In this document: positions 25,364 through 33,540 of the stretch, one piece after another
Layout: each line of letters starts with the position of its first letter
How positions within the stretch are numbered: the first letter of the stretch is position 1
Origin: Nitrospira sp. MA-1
GTDB taxonomy: Bacteria; Nitrospirota; Nitrospiria; Nitrospirales; UBA8639
Direction of reading: 5' to 3'
DNA: 64,000 nt
NCBI GenBank assembly: GCA_032139905.1
Contig: JAQJDB010000003.1
Span: 124,001-188,000, forward strand
The notes under the pieces: model-generated
Seen by the model: only the letters and a program-made list of their open reading frames with translations
Database searches by the model: none
What the model was told of the DNA's origin: nothing
Program-made: the position numbers and the translations under genes

Positions 25364-25933
25364 ATGAAACAAAACAAAAGACTTTTGCCTTTTATACTCA
25401 TCATTGGCCTAGAAAGCTTCTTTTTATGCTTAATCCCGGTCTCCCCTACTCACGTAAATTCGGCTGATATCGCTTTGGTTCTTTCGTCTTCTTCGCCTGA
25501 CTCATCATTGCCGCTAGAAATGACCCAGACGAAGGATTCCACCCACAGCGACGATACATTAGCCGCCCTAACAATCTACCTGGAAGCCCGTGGGGAAAGT
25601 TTTGCTGGAAAGTTAGGCGTTGCGGCCGTCATTCGGAACCGGATGACTCACAAATACCACAGCGATGGCACGGTCAAAGGCACGGTTCTTCGTGCCAAAC
25701 AGTTTGAGCCATGGATCGGGCGGAATCCAAACGAAGTGAAATTTGATCAAACGAATCGAAAAATGCAAGAAAGTTTATTAGCCTGGAGGCTTGTGCAAGA
25801 CGGTCGGAAGGTAGTGGATGGGGCTGTGCTGTTTTATAATCCCAAACTGGTCAAGACCCCCCATTGGGCTCAGGTCAACCGAAAAGTGGCCCAAATTGGC
25901 GGACACGAATTCTTTAATAAGCACACCATTTAA
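25364..25933 (+). CDS. SleB-type cell wall hydrolase
   Basis: Product of 189 residues with an N-terminal hydrophobic signal or anchor (LLPFILIIGLESFFLCLI) and a C-terminal Hydrolase_2 domain (Pfam PF07486) as in spore-cortex hydrolase SleB: LAALTIYLEARGES with the catalytic Glu, GVAAVIRNRM, GTVLRAKQFEPW, and VDGAVLFYNPKLVKTPHW. In non-sporulating bacteria such enzymes are thought to remodel peptidoglycan. ATG 25364 follows AAAAAAGGG. It converges with the sigma-factor gene and ends just 1 bp before the end of that gene. Confidence 0.86.
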   Translation: MKQNKRLLPFILIIGLESFFLCLIPVSPTHVNSADIALVLSSSSPDSSLPLEMTQTKDSTHSDDTLAALTIYLEARGESFAGKLGVAAVIRNRMTHKYHSDGTVKGTVLRAKQFEPWIGRNPNEVKFDQTNRKMQESLLAWRLVQDGRKVVDGAVLFYNPKLVKTPHWAQVNRKVAQIGGHEFFNKHTI

Positions 25934-26812
25934 CTAGTCATTGCCTGCACGCGTTTTTCGTAAATTCTTAGGCCGAGTCGCACTGCATCCCCCATCCTCA
26001 ATACGTTTCAACTCTATGCGTAAATGTCGGAGTGCACCGGAATGCACCCGACAGACGCCAGATTCGGTAAGCCCCATTTGGTGACCAATTTCCTTCATCG
26101 TTAATCCGGTGTGATAATAGGACTGAAGTACTTCTTGCTGGCGTGCCGATAATGTCTCAAGGGCCGCTGATAATGCCGCCTTCATTTCTGCGTCCGCACA
26201 GGCCACAAAAGGGTCCAGATAGTTAACATCCGGCAAAACATCACGAAGCGTACATTCATCTTCCCCTTGCCCAACCGGCTCGTCCAGACTAATTAGACGA
26301 GGATCACACCCTCCCACTCCCTCTATTTCATCAATGGGAACGCCCAATAGCGCAGCCAATTCCTGTGAAGTCGGTGGCGTCCCGTTTTTCTGAAGATGTT
26401 CTTCAACAATTTGTCGCACTTGATCTCGACGGGATCGAACAGACCGAGGAACCCAATCCATTGCCCGAATTTCATCTAACATCATGCCACGGATGCGATA
26501 TTCGGCAAATGTTCTAAATTTGATATCCCGTGTTGGATCATAGCGCTTTAACGCGGACAACAAACCCATTGCCCCGGCGCTCGTCAAATCCTCGACATCC
26601 AGGGAAAAGGGATTCTTGAACGCCATAACTCCAGCCATCCGGCGAATGATCGGGAGAAACTCCAATAAAATCCGAGTAACATGTTCCTGATCAAGCCGGT
26701 CCTGCGCTTCTCCATTTTCTGCTTTGTCCTGACTAACTGAGCCAAGGCAAGACGAGTCGAGCTCTTTGATGCCAATTGCTGGCTCTGTGAAATGTTGCGC
26801 GTCATCGTCCAT
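25934..26812 (-). CDS. RNA polymerase sigma factor, FliA/WhiG (group 3, sigma28-like)
   Basis: Product of 292 residues with sigma regions 2, 3 and 4. Region 2 shows DLTSAGAMGLLSALKRYD and FRTFAEYRIRGMMLDEIR followed by DWVPRSVR, a FliA hallmark. Region 4 has TLSARQQEVLQSYYHTGLTMKEIG, an HTH, then SGVCRVHSGALRHLR. This group usually drives flagellar or motility genes, though none lie nearby. ATG 26812 is chosen for an upstream AAAGG; a longer form from 26896 would lie inside the riboswitch and terminator. The gene follows a c-di-GMP-I riboswitch and intrinsic terminator, so its transcription is probably controlled by c-di-GMP. Confidence 0.9.
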   Translation of the reverse strand: MDDDAQHFTEPAIGIKELDSSCLGSVSQDKAENGEAQDRLDQEHVTRILLEFLPIIRRMAGVMAFKNPFSLDVEDLTSAGAMGLLSALKRYDPTRDIKFRTFAEYRIRGMMLDEIRAMDWVPRSVRSRRDQVRQIVEEHLQKNGTPPTSQELAALLGVPIDEIEGVGGCDPRLISLDEPVGQGEDECTLRDVLPDVNYLDPFVACADAEMKAALSAALETLSARQQEVLQSYYHTGLTMKEIGHQMGLTESGVCRVHSGALRHLRIELKRIEDGGCSATRPKNLRKTRAGND

Positions 26813-26834
26813 ATTTCGGCCTTTCCTTGTGACC

Positions 26835-26868
26835 AAAAAAAAAGCGCCCAATTCCAGGGAATGGGCGC
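26835..26868 (-). terminator. Intrinsic terminator in the leader of the sigma-factor gene
   Basis: On the minus strand GCGCCCA and TTCC pair with GGAA and TGGGCGC around a two-base loop, and nine T residues follow (26835-26843). The structure ends 22 bp before the sigma-factor ATG and directly follows the c-di-GMP aptamer, which is the arrangement of a transcription-attenuating riboswitch. Confidence 0.85.
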
Positions 26869-26889
26869 ATGAACGAACGCATGGACCTA

Positions 26890-26993
26890 CCAACACAGTT
26901 CGGTAACCAGACGAACCCTAAAACAACCACGCTCTCAGGGTTTCTTGGCTTTGCGCCCTACCCTCACGGATAGTTTGCCCTTGTCACCTGTTG
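26890..26993 (-). promoter_or_regulatory. c-di-GMP-I (GEMM-I) riboswitch aptamer
   Basis: Read on the minus strand, the conserved GGGCAAAC is followed by a short stem closed by a GTGA tetraloop (CTATCC/GGGTAG), then GCGCAAAGCC, a second stem (AACCCT/AGGGTT) and GGTTACCGA. These are the diagnostic blocks of the GEMM-I aptamer as in Vibrio Vc2, in the right order and spacing. The ends pair as P1 (CAACA at 26989-26993 with TGTTG at 26891-26895). An intrinsic terminator follows at 26835-26868. Whether ligand turns the gene on or off cannot be read directly. Confidence 0.88.
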
Positions 26994-27288
26994 AATTTGT
27001 TATCCGATAATCACAACCTTATGTAAGTGGTGAGTTTTTGAAATTTCCGATCCACTGTCTGCCTGAAAGCATTGGGGCCTCCTCTACCCTTCAAGCTCTG
27101 TCTCTGTGCAAGTGTTATCGGATTCAAGACAGGGGGAGTTAAGAAAAAACCTTGCGTGTTCATGAGGGAAATTGACAAATTCATACATTGCACAGCATCA
27201 GGAACAAACACTAATGGTGCCAGCAAACAAAGACGAAATTTTCAATCACACATTTTTCGGAGCAATCTTCAAGGCAATCGCGATTCCC
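26994..27288. other. Untranslated region between lptG and the riboswitch
   Basis: About 295 bp between the lptG stop and the aptamer. It should hold the promoter for the riboswitch transcript on the minus strand. No strong -35/-10 pair, terminator for lptG, or credible reading frame was recognised. Confidence 0.45.
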
Positions 27289-28377
27289 TCATTTTAGCTT
27301 CAAAAAAAGGTTAATTCCGATGACCAAAAACATGGCTGTGGCAATCCAACTACCAATGATCGGTAACACCGCTCCATTGCGTCCTAAAACAATACCCACG
27401 GAATGTGCGGCCCAGAAGAAAAATCCAATTGCCAGAGTTTGCCCAAGCCCTTTCGCCACTCCCACCCCACGCACACCACTTCCTCGAAGACTCACCGAGA
27501 TCCCTAGCAATGTCATCACCAGAGGAACGATGGAGTACGCAAAACGAGCCCAATAATCAGTTAAAAAACGATGAGGACTATGGCCATCTTCAATTACTCT
27601 CTGAATATAATCATGCAATTCATACAACGACATGTGCTCTGGAGACTGAGATAGCCAATTCTGAAAATCATCAGGCGTGAGAGAGAGGCGCAACACCTGC
27701 CGTGGCATGCCATTCACTTGCATGCGTTCTTCTTCCTGAAATGTTCGTTGAATCACATGCTCAATCACCCATTCCTCATCGACAAATGTTGCCCATTCCC
27801 CTTCAAGAATTCCCTTGAGATTGAAGCGATCATCGAGTGTGTACTGGTGAATACCATTCAAACGATGTCCATCCTCTGTCACCGAATCAATACGCAAAAG
27901 GTGATTTCGTCCCACCCTGAGCCACAAACCTTCCGGAGTGAGTGAGAGGGGCTCTGGTTTATTTTGAATCAGGACCGATTGGACATATTCGGCTTTGATA
28001 TTGGCCAGAGGAATCAACACAGCCGTCAAACTCAGACCCACGACACTCACGAGCGCACCAAAAACAAAAAAGGGAATGGCAATTTGATAAAAACTTAACC
28101 CGCAACTGCGCATCGCCGTAATTTCACGAGTCCGGTTAAGCCCACCAACCGTCAAAATTGAGGCCATCAGGGCCGCCAGCGGGGCCAGTAAAAAGGCAAT
28201 TTCAGGGATTCGATAGACAAAAAAGCTAAAAATAACCGTTAAGTCCGCATCATATTTTAAAAATTTTCTTAATTTTTCGAAAAAATCCACGACGAGATAA
28301 ATCGTCAACACCGTTACAAGACACATCAGGAAGACCCGGCTAAATTTTCCAAACACATACCAAGAAATTTTCTTCAT
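27289..28377 (-). CDS. lptG: LptG-like LPS export permease (YjgP/YjgQ family)
   Basis: Inner-membrane permease of the LptB2FG transporter that extracts lipopolysaccharide. The 362-residue protein has the family layout: membrane helices at the N-terminus (SRVFLMCLVTVLTIYLVV), a periplasmic beta-jellyroll in the middle (EGEWATFVDEEWVIEHV) and more helices at the C-terminus (GFFFWAAHSVGIVL). The N-terminal MAS-x-LTVGGLNRTREITAMRSCG segment matches LptF/LptG coupling motifs. It follows the lptF-like gene by about 30 bp on the same strand. Assignment to LptG rather than LptF rests on gene order. Confidence 0.9.
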   Translation of the reverse strand: MKKISWYVFGKFSRVFLMCLVTVLTIYLVVDFFEKLRKFLKYDADLTVIFSFFVYRIPEIAFLLAPLAALMASILTVGGLNRTREITAMRSCGLSFYQIAIPFFVFGALVSVVGLSLTAVLIPLANIKAEYVQSVLIQNKPEPLSLTPEGLWLRVGRNHLLRIDSVTEDGHRLNGIHQYTLDDRFNLKGILEGEWATFVDEEWVIEHVIQRTFQEEERMQVNGMPRQVLRLSLTPDDFQNWLSQSPEHMSLYELHDYIQRVIEDGHSPHRFLTDYWARFAYSIVPLVMTLLGISVSLRGSGVRGVGVAKGLGQTLAIGFFFWAAHSVGIVLGRNGAVLPIIGSWIATAMFLVIGINLFLKLK

Positions 28378-28406
28378 GATCTAAATCTGGTTGAAAAATT
28401 TCTTGA

Positions 28407-29495
28407 TCATTGCTTTCGTGCTTGAAATAGTAAGAATCCTGTCAGGCAGGCCAGGATGATGTTTGGCATCCATGCGCCAGCTAATGGAGAAATCACCAAA
28501 GTCGTCACGAGAAACTCTCCCAGCACATTTAATAGATAAAACCCGATGACCACGAGAACCCCAATCGCAAACCCTCCGGCTTTTCCCGACCGCTTCGACA
28601 CAATTCCGACCGGAACGCCCAATAAACCCAGCACAAAGGTGGCGACCGGAAAGGCCGTGTCTTTATGAAACTCTATTAATCGACGAAGGGCACCGGCATC
28701 CGTTCCACCCGATTCTTCCAATTGTTGAGTGAGGTCTTGGTAGGTTTTCCGTTTGGTTTTTTCTTTCACTGACGTAAATGGTGAAGATAGCCAAAAATCA
28801 TAGGTATCAAAGGCGACCCGATGAAAACTATTGGCATCTTTGGGGATTTGATGGATTGCCCCCCTAAACAAGCGAATACCAAACTGCTGACGTTCGCTCT
28901 GTTTCAACATTTGAAAATTCTCCGCCACAATGATCAAGGGTTGGTCGGGATTACGCTGATCCGAAATAAATACGCCCTTTTGGCCAGAGCCATTCTCTGA
29001 GTGAGGCACATACACCATGAGTCCAGGGATCGGTTCATTAAACACACCCGAATCAACAGCAAGAGTCAACTCATCTTCGATGACGCTCAGGGCCAAAGTC
29101 TTCAATGACACTTTGGCCCACGGCTGGCCCCATTGAGAAAGGTACACCGTTAAAAGAAATACCATTCCGGAAAAGACCGCCACAGGAAGGTTGATCCGCC
29201 AGAAACTAACCCCCGCGGCTCGAATGGCAGTCACCTCATTGTCAAACGATAGGCGATTAAATGCCGAAATTGAGGCAATCAAGCAGGCAATTGGTAAGGT
29301 TAGGACTAAAAAGGAAGGAAGCAAATGCAGAACAATCGACCCCAAGCCCGCCAAGCTAATTCCTCTAGATACCACTAAATCCACCAGCCGTAGCATTTCC
29401 TTCGTAAAAATGATGAAACACAATCCGGTGAGGCTGGTCAAAAATGGGGGAAGTAACTCAAAAAAAATGTACCGATCGAGAAGTCTGATCAACAT
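28407..29495 (-). CDS. lptF: LptF-like LPS export permease (YjgP/YjgQ family)
   Basis: Partner permease of LptG (about 362 residues). It starts IRLLDRYIFFELL, has an early coupling helix segment SAFNRLSFDNEVTAIRAAG, a periplasmic jellyroll (about residues 110-260), and C-terminal helices including GLLGVPVGIVSKRSGKAGGFAIG. ATG 29495 is preferred over TTG 29504; neither has a strong ribosome site. It is the first gene of the lptF-lptG pair. The other Lpt proteins are not in this window. Confidence 0.9.
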   Translation of the reverse strand: MLIRLLDRYIFFELLPPFLTSLTGLCFIIFTKEMLRLVDLVVSRGISLAGLGSIVLHLLPSFLVLTLPIACLIASISAFNRLSFDNEVTAIRAAGVSFWRINLPVAVFSGMVFLLTVYLSQWGQPWAKVSLKTLALSVIEDELTLAVDSGVFNEPIPGLMVYVPHSENGSGQKGVFISDQRNPDQPLIIVAENFQMLKQSERQQFGIRLFRGAIHQIPKDANSFHRVAFDTYDFWLSSPFTSVKEKTKRKTYQDLTQQLEESGGTDAGALRRLIEFHKDTAFPVATFVLGLLGVPVGIVSKRSGKAGGFAIGVLVVIGFYLLNVLGEFLVTTLVISPLAGAWMPNIILACLTGFLLFQARKQ

Positions 29496-29631
29496 CTTGG
29501 ACAATACGGATGAATAAAAAGTGATAAAAAATGTCGGATAACCAACATGGCCCCCTCGGCCATTAATTCCAAATCTGGAACAATTACCCTACAGGCGAAA
29601 TAGTAGGGAATGAATTTCCTCCTGTCATTTA

Positions 29632-29660
29632 TTGACAGATTCTTTAAACTGTGCTACACC
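29632..29660 (+). promoter_or_regulatory. Candidate sigma70 promoter of the cold-shock leader
   Basis: Perfect -35 TTGACA (29632-29637), a 17-bp spacer, and -10 TACACC (29655-29660) preceded by the extended -10 element TGC. Transcription from here would start near 29667 and run into the hairpin at 29711-29753 before the cold-shock gene. Confidence 0.6.
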
Positions 29661-29710
29661 ATCATCGTTTTTGTATTATGGTTAAAGAAGTGAAAAGGAT
29701 ATTACGCCGT

Positions 29711-29753
29711 GAAGCCGAGAGAGGAATGAACTCCTTTTTCGGCTTTTTTTTTT
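29711..29753 (+). terminator. Intrinsic terminator upstream of the cold-shock gene
   Basis: AGCCGA (29713-29718) pairs with TCGGCT (29739-29744), with an inner AGGA/TCCT pairing, and a run of T residues follows to 29753. It separates a strong promoter at 29632 from the cspA-like ATG at 29811, so it defines either a ~85-nt small RNA or an attenuated leader. Confidence 0.75.
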
Positions 29754-29810
29754 AGAAACGCACAAATTTTATAATCTATATCCACAAGTGCTCTAATGGG
29801 GAGGGCCATC

Positions 29811-30032
29811 ATGAGAAGTAAGGGAACGGTAAAATGGTTTAATGATCGAAAAGGTTTTGGATTCATTCAAGTTGAAGGTGGACAGGACGTGTTTGTCCAT
29901 TATTCCGCTCTCCAAGAAGACGGATTTAAATCCCTAAAGGAGGGGGAATCCGTCGAATTTGACTTGGTAGAAGGAGCAAAGGGTCCGCAGGCTGCCAACG
30001 TCACTAAATCAGGAATTGGCCAACCTTCGTAA
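29811..30032 (+). CDS. Cold-shock domain protein (CspA family)
   Basis: Nucleic-acid chaperone of 73 residues that binds single-stranded RNA/DNA. It has [16 protein letters not shown] with RNP1 and DVFVHYSAL with RNP2. The start is ATG 29811 because GGGGAGGG lies just upstream; an earlier ATG at 29796 would include that ribosome site. A terminator hairpin precedes it and another follows at 30050-30094. A second possible -10 (TATAAT near 29770) is present, so it may have its own promoter. Cold induction through the leader is plausible but not shown. Confidence 0.95.
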   Translation: MRSKGTVKWFNDRKGFGFIQVEGGQDVFVHYSALQEDGFKSLKEGESVEFDLVEGAKGPQAANVTKSGIGQPS

Positions 30033-30049
30033 GCACTGTTGAATATCTG

Positions 30050-30094
30050 TCGCCTTCTTACCTACCTTTGAGTGGTGAAGGGGGCGAGGTTTTT
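30050..30094 (+). terminator. Intrinsic terminator after the cold-shock gene
   Basis: TCGCC (30050-30054) pairs with GGCGA (30083-30087), continued by an imperfect inner stem, then TTTTT at 30090-30094. It lies 17 bp past the cold-shock stop codon, as expected for the end of that transcript. Confidence 0.6.
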
Positions 30095-30323
30095 GGGTTC
30101 CCTATGGATCAACTTTTCTTCAAAAATAATAAGGTAAGAGTATTCCTTGATCTGTCATAACTTACAATTGACTTGTTATCTAAGAAGGTTAGGAGGTCAT
30201 GGGCCTGCTAAGCCTTCCTTGACTTCGCTATTTTTCTCCTGGTAGACTTTTCTCGTAAGTCGTTGTATTTATTGCAAAATTTCAAATTATACACAATTGA
30301 CTCATCAATTTCAGAGGAACAGC

Positions 30324-33269
30324 ATGACAAAACTTCTCGATGCCTTATTTTTTGAAAACCCGCTATCTCGAACCAGGTTGTTGACCGTAGAAAGTGGGGA
30401 GGAAGACTGGGGAGCAGGACAAAACCAGGATGCCAATATTCCTCAGGCACCAGACAACTTACGTGCTATCCCTGATCATACGCGTATTACCCTCACATGG
30501 GATCCTGTCCCTGAAGCCCTGTATTACAACGTTTATTTCATGACCACCAAAGGCGTTCAAATTAAGCCAAATGAACTGACCAGACCAGTCGCAGGGCATG
30601 AGGATTTTATCCCAAAAGTTGGGATTACAAAAGAAAAAGCCAATTGCATTGAAGGAGCGATATCTCCTTATGAACATAACGACTTAGCCAATAACTTCTG
30701 TTACCACTATGCAATCTCTGTGGTCACAGAAGAGGGTGAAAGTCTATTGTCTGAGGAAGTAATGTCGATTCCCTCCCCCTATCTCTCCGTAATGCAAATC
30801 GGATGTGAAGGCGTCGACGATGGAGAATTCAAATCACCAACCGGCATTGCTATTGATAAAGACGGAAATATCTATGTCGGCGATACAGACAATCATTCAA
30901 TTCAGAAGTTTGACCGATCGGGAAAATTTCTTGCACGTTGGGGGGACGAACCCGATTCAAGCGAAGGAAAATTTTATTACCCACGTGGCATCGCCACCTC
31001 ACCAGAAGGAGAGGTGTATGTGGCCGACAGTGGGAACAATCGCATCCAAAAATTTGATTCAGAAGGTAATATTATCAACGCATGGGGGAAATTTGGTTTT
31101 GCCTGGCGAGGGGCGGAAGCCGGGAAATTTGATGTCCCTTGGGGTGTTACCACCGATTCCCAAGGCAACCTGTTTGTCTCTGATACCAGCAATGCAAGAA
31201 TTCAAAAATTCCTGCCAAACGGATCCCCTGTGCTCAAGTGGGGCCGTGACGGGGGATATGACGGGGCGTTCTTTTTTCCTCGCGGACTCGCAGTTGACTT
31301 TGTAGGGAATATTTATATTGCTGATGAGGGGAACAATCGGATTCAAAAGTTTGATGCACGCGGTAACTTTCTCCTGAAGTGGGGAAAGGAAGGGAATGCC
31401 CCTGGCCAATTCAAAGCCCCATGGGGAGTCGCCTGCGACCCGTTGGGATATGTGTACATTGTCGACAGCGGAAATCACCGTGTCCAAAAATTTGATTCTA
31501 GCGGAACCTATCTAACTTCATGGGGAAATCGTGGATTAACCGAAGGACAGCTGAATTTCCCGTCAGGGATCGCAGTAGACAAAGAGGGATATGTATACGT
31601 AATAGACAGCGGCAACCATCGTTTAACCAAGTTTGCCCCAACAGAAGAAGAACTCAATCGTGGCAAACAAGAAAAACGGGTTTCCAGCGATCTTACCGCC
31701 CCCATCAACCTTGCCGTTAAGCCGGGGGATACGGAAAACATCCTTAGTTGGCTCGAAGTTCCCAATGCCGTCAGTTACAACCTCTATTTTAGTACGGAAC
31801 CCAATGTCTCTACAGAAACTTCAACAAAGATTGAAGGCGTGACCACCCCCTATATTCATAGTGGTCTCACGAATGACACGCCATATTTTTATGCCATGAC
31901 TTCGGTCACTGAAGAAGGAGCAGAAAGCCAGCTTTCTGAGGAACAGACCGCTATTCCGGTTCTGATCGACATTTCGGCACCTCAAAATCCTGACATCGTC
32001 ATAAACCATGGCGCTTACATGACCAATAGTCCCGACATGGTCGCCACCATCTCAGCTAAAGACGTAGATAGCGGGGTGGCTGCCTATTTCATCTCTGAAA
32101 ACCCCATGACTCCAAGCGGGACCATGCCTGGGTGGGTTGAGGTGGAGCCGGAACAAAAATTTGGAGCCACGATTCCTTTTACCACCTCTCCAACAGATGG
32201 AACAAAAACCGTCTACGTTTGGTTTAAAGATGCCAACAATAACGTTTCCGTTCCGGCCAGCACCCATATCCTTCTCAATACATCTGGGTATATTTGCGCC
32301 ACAAAGTGGGGAAAACCAGGCCGGGGAGCCTCTCTTCTCCATGGAGGAGAATTTATTAGCCCTCTATACGGGCTGACGATTGATCGCCAAGGGTCATTAT
32401 TTGTGGTTGATAACGGGAACAACCGAGTTCAGAAATTCGACCGTAATGGCAATTTCATCCTCCTATGGGGAAGTTTCGGTGCCGCTAATGGCGGTTTCAA
32501 TAATCCAACCGGTATCGCATGTGATGGGAATGGCAATGTATATGTGGCAGACACCAATAACCATCGGATTCAAAAATTTGATGGGAAATTAGGGCATTAC
32601 ATGATGAAACTCGGATCCCGTGGTAATGGCGAAGGACAGTTTAATGCTCCATGGGGTGTAGCGGTCGACCGAGTCCGCGGGTACCTGTATGTCGTCGATA
32701 GTGCCAACTTTCGGATTCAAAAGTTTGATGAAACCGGAGAATTTATCATGCAGTGGGGAAGCTTTGGTAATGGGGACGGGCAGTTTTATTTTGCGCGAGG
32801 CATTGCGGTAGATCAAACCGATGGAACTGTCTACATAGTCGATATGGGGAATCATCGGATTCAAAAATTTGATACCAGCTCAAACGTCCTCCCTCAATTA
32901 CTCACCAAGTGGGGCGGTGGAATTGGACCTGGTCATGCCAGCAGCGCTCAGGCACAAGAACCTGGACAATTCCGATCACCCTGGGGTGTGGCGGTAGACG
33001 AATCAGGTGACGTATTCATCAGTGATACCGGCAACCAACGCATCCAAAAGTTTGATCGGGACGGTAACTTTATCACCCAATGGGGTGGCTTCGGCTCCCA
33101 GGATGGCCAATTCAACTTTCCCTATGGAATAGGGGCTGACTCCAGAGGACACATTTATTCCGTTGACAGCGGCAATATGCGAGTTCAGGAATTCATGCAG
33201 GCAGATGAGGCCGAAGATCACTTCCAAGAAGAGGAAACGATGGCCTTTATTCCGGAAGCAGCCGAATAG
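30324..33269 (+). CDS. Large NHL-repeat protein: two six-bladed propellers joined by fibronectin-type and Ig-like domains
   Basis: Product of 981 residues. After a short N-terminal part and a first fibronectin type III-like domain (~50-155) come six NHL blades (~165-445), a second FnIII domain (~460-555), an Ig-like domain (~560-660), and six more NHL blades (~665-970). Each blade repeats the pattern GQF, P-GVAVD, G-VYV-DSGNHRIQKFD. NHL propellers bind proteins or RNA. ATG 30324 is chosen for AGAGGAA 6 bases upstream; a TTG at 30297 is possible. Neither start gives a recognisable signal peptide or lipobox, unusual for such a protein. Function unknown. Confidence 0.87.
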   Translation: MTKLLDALFFENPLSRTRLLTVESGEEDWGAGQNQDANIPQAPDNLRAIPDHTRITLTWDPVPEALYYNVYFMTTKGVQIKPNELTRPVAGHEDFIPKVGITKEKANCIEGAISPYEHNDLANNFCYHYAISVVTEEGESLLSEEVMSIPSPYLSVMQIGCEGVDDGEFKSPTGIAIDKDGNIYVGDTDNHSIQKFDRSGKFLARWGDEPDSSEGKFYYPRGIATSPEGEVYVADSGNNRIQKFDSEGNIINAWGKFGFAWRGAEAGKFDVPWGVTTDSQGNLFVSDTSNARIQKFLPNGSPVLKWGRDGGYDGAFFFPRGLAVDFVGNIYIADEGNNRIQKFDARGNFLLKWGKEGNAPGQFKAPWGVACDPLGYVYIVDSGNHRVQKFDSSGTYLTSWGNRGLTEGQLNFPSGIAVDKEGYVYVIDSGNHRLTKFAPTEEELNRGKQEKRVSSDLTAPINLAVKPGDTENILSWLEVPNAVSYNLYFSTEPNVSTETSTKIEGVTTPYIHSGLTNDTPYFYAMTSVTEEGAESQLSEEQTAIPVLIDISAPQNPDIVINHGAYMTNSPDMVATISAKDVDSGVAAYFISENPMTPSGTMPGWVEVEPEQKFGATIPFTTSPTDGTKTVYVWFKDANNNVSVPASTHILLNTSGYICATKWGKPGRGASLLHGGEFISPLYGLTIDRQGSLFVVDNGNNRVQKFDRNGNFILLWGSFGAANGGFNNPTGIACDGNGNVYVADTNNHRIQKFDGKLGHYMMKLGSRGNGEGQFNAPWGVAVDRVRGYLYVVDSANFRIQKFDETGEFIMQWGSFGNGDGQFYFARGIAVDQTDGTVYIVDMGNHRIQKFDTSSNVLPQLLTKWGGGIGPGHASSAQAQEPGQFRSPWGVAVDESGDVFISDTGNQRIQKFDRDGNFITQWGGFGSQDGQFNFPYGIGADSRGHIYSVDSGNMRVQEFMQADEAEDHFQEEETMAFIPEAAE

Positions 33270-33318
33270 CCACATAGCTCTGGCAACATCCCCAGGAAAC
33301 AACCACCCACATTGACCA

Positions 33319-33357
33319 GATGCCAACGGGAATACCTGCACCCGTTGGCATCAGTTT
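33319..33357 (+). terminator. Perfect 12-bp inverted repeat downstream of the NHL gene
   Basis: GATGCCAACGGG (33319-33330) pairs perfectly with CCCGTTGGCATC (33341-33352) across a 10-base loop. Only a short AGTTT follows, so it may be a weak intrinsic terminator or a bidirectional stem. It lies 50 bp after the NHL-gene stop and about 190 bp before guaB. Confidence 0.6.
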
Positions 33358-33540
33358 AAGGCCACACCCGAGTCCTCGGCTGAGAATACAGTTAGCTGCT
33401 GATTCTGAAGGGTATTGGGTGTTCTCCCAATCCCATCTGGAAAAACAAGAAGGACATTGACTGACTTTTAAAAGAAAATTATGATGAAAGACTTTTCCGT
33501 ATACAGATTTCGGCAAGGGACAGGATACAAGGCCTAACTC

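Noticed and set aside
25934-26896. Longer sigma-factor form starting at 26896
   Set aside because: Its first 28 codons would run through the terminator hairpin and aptamer; the ATG at 26812 has a good ribosome site and gives a normal FliA-type length.
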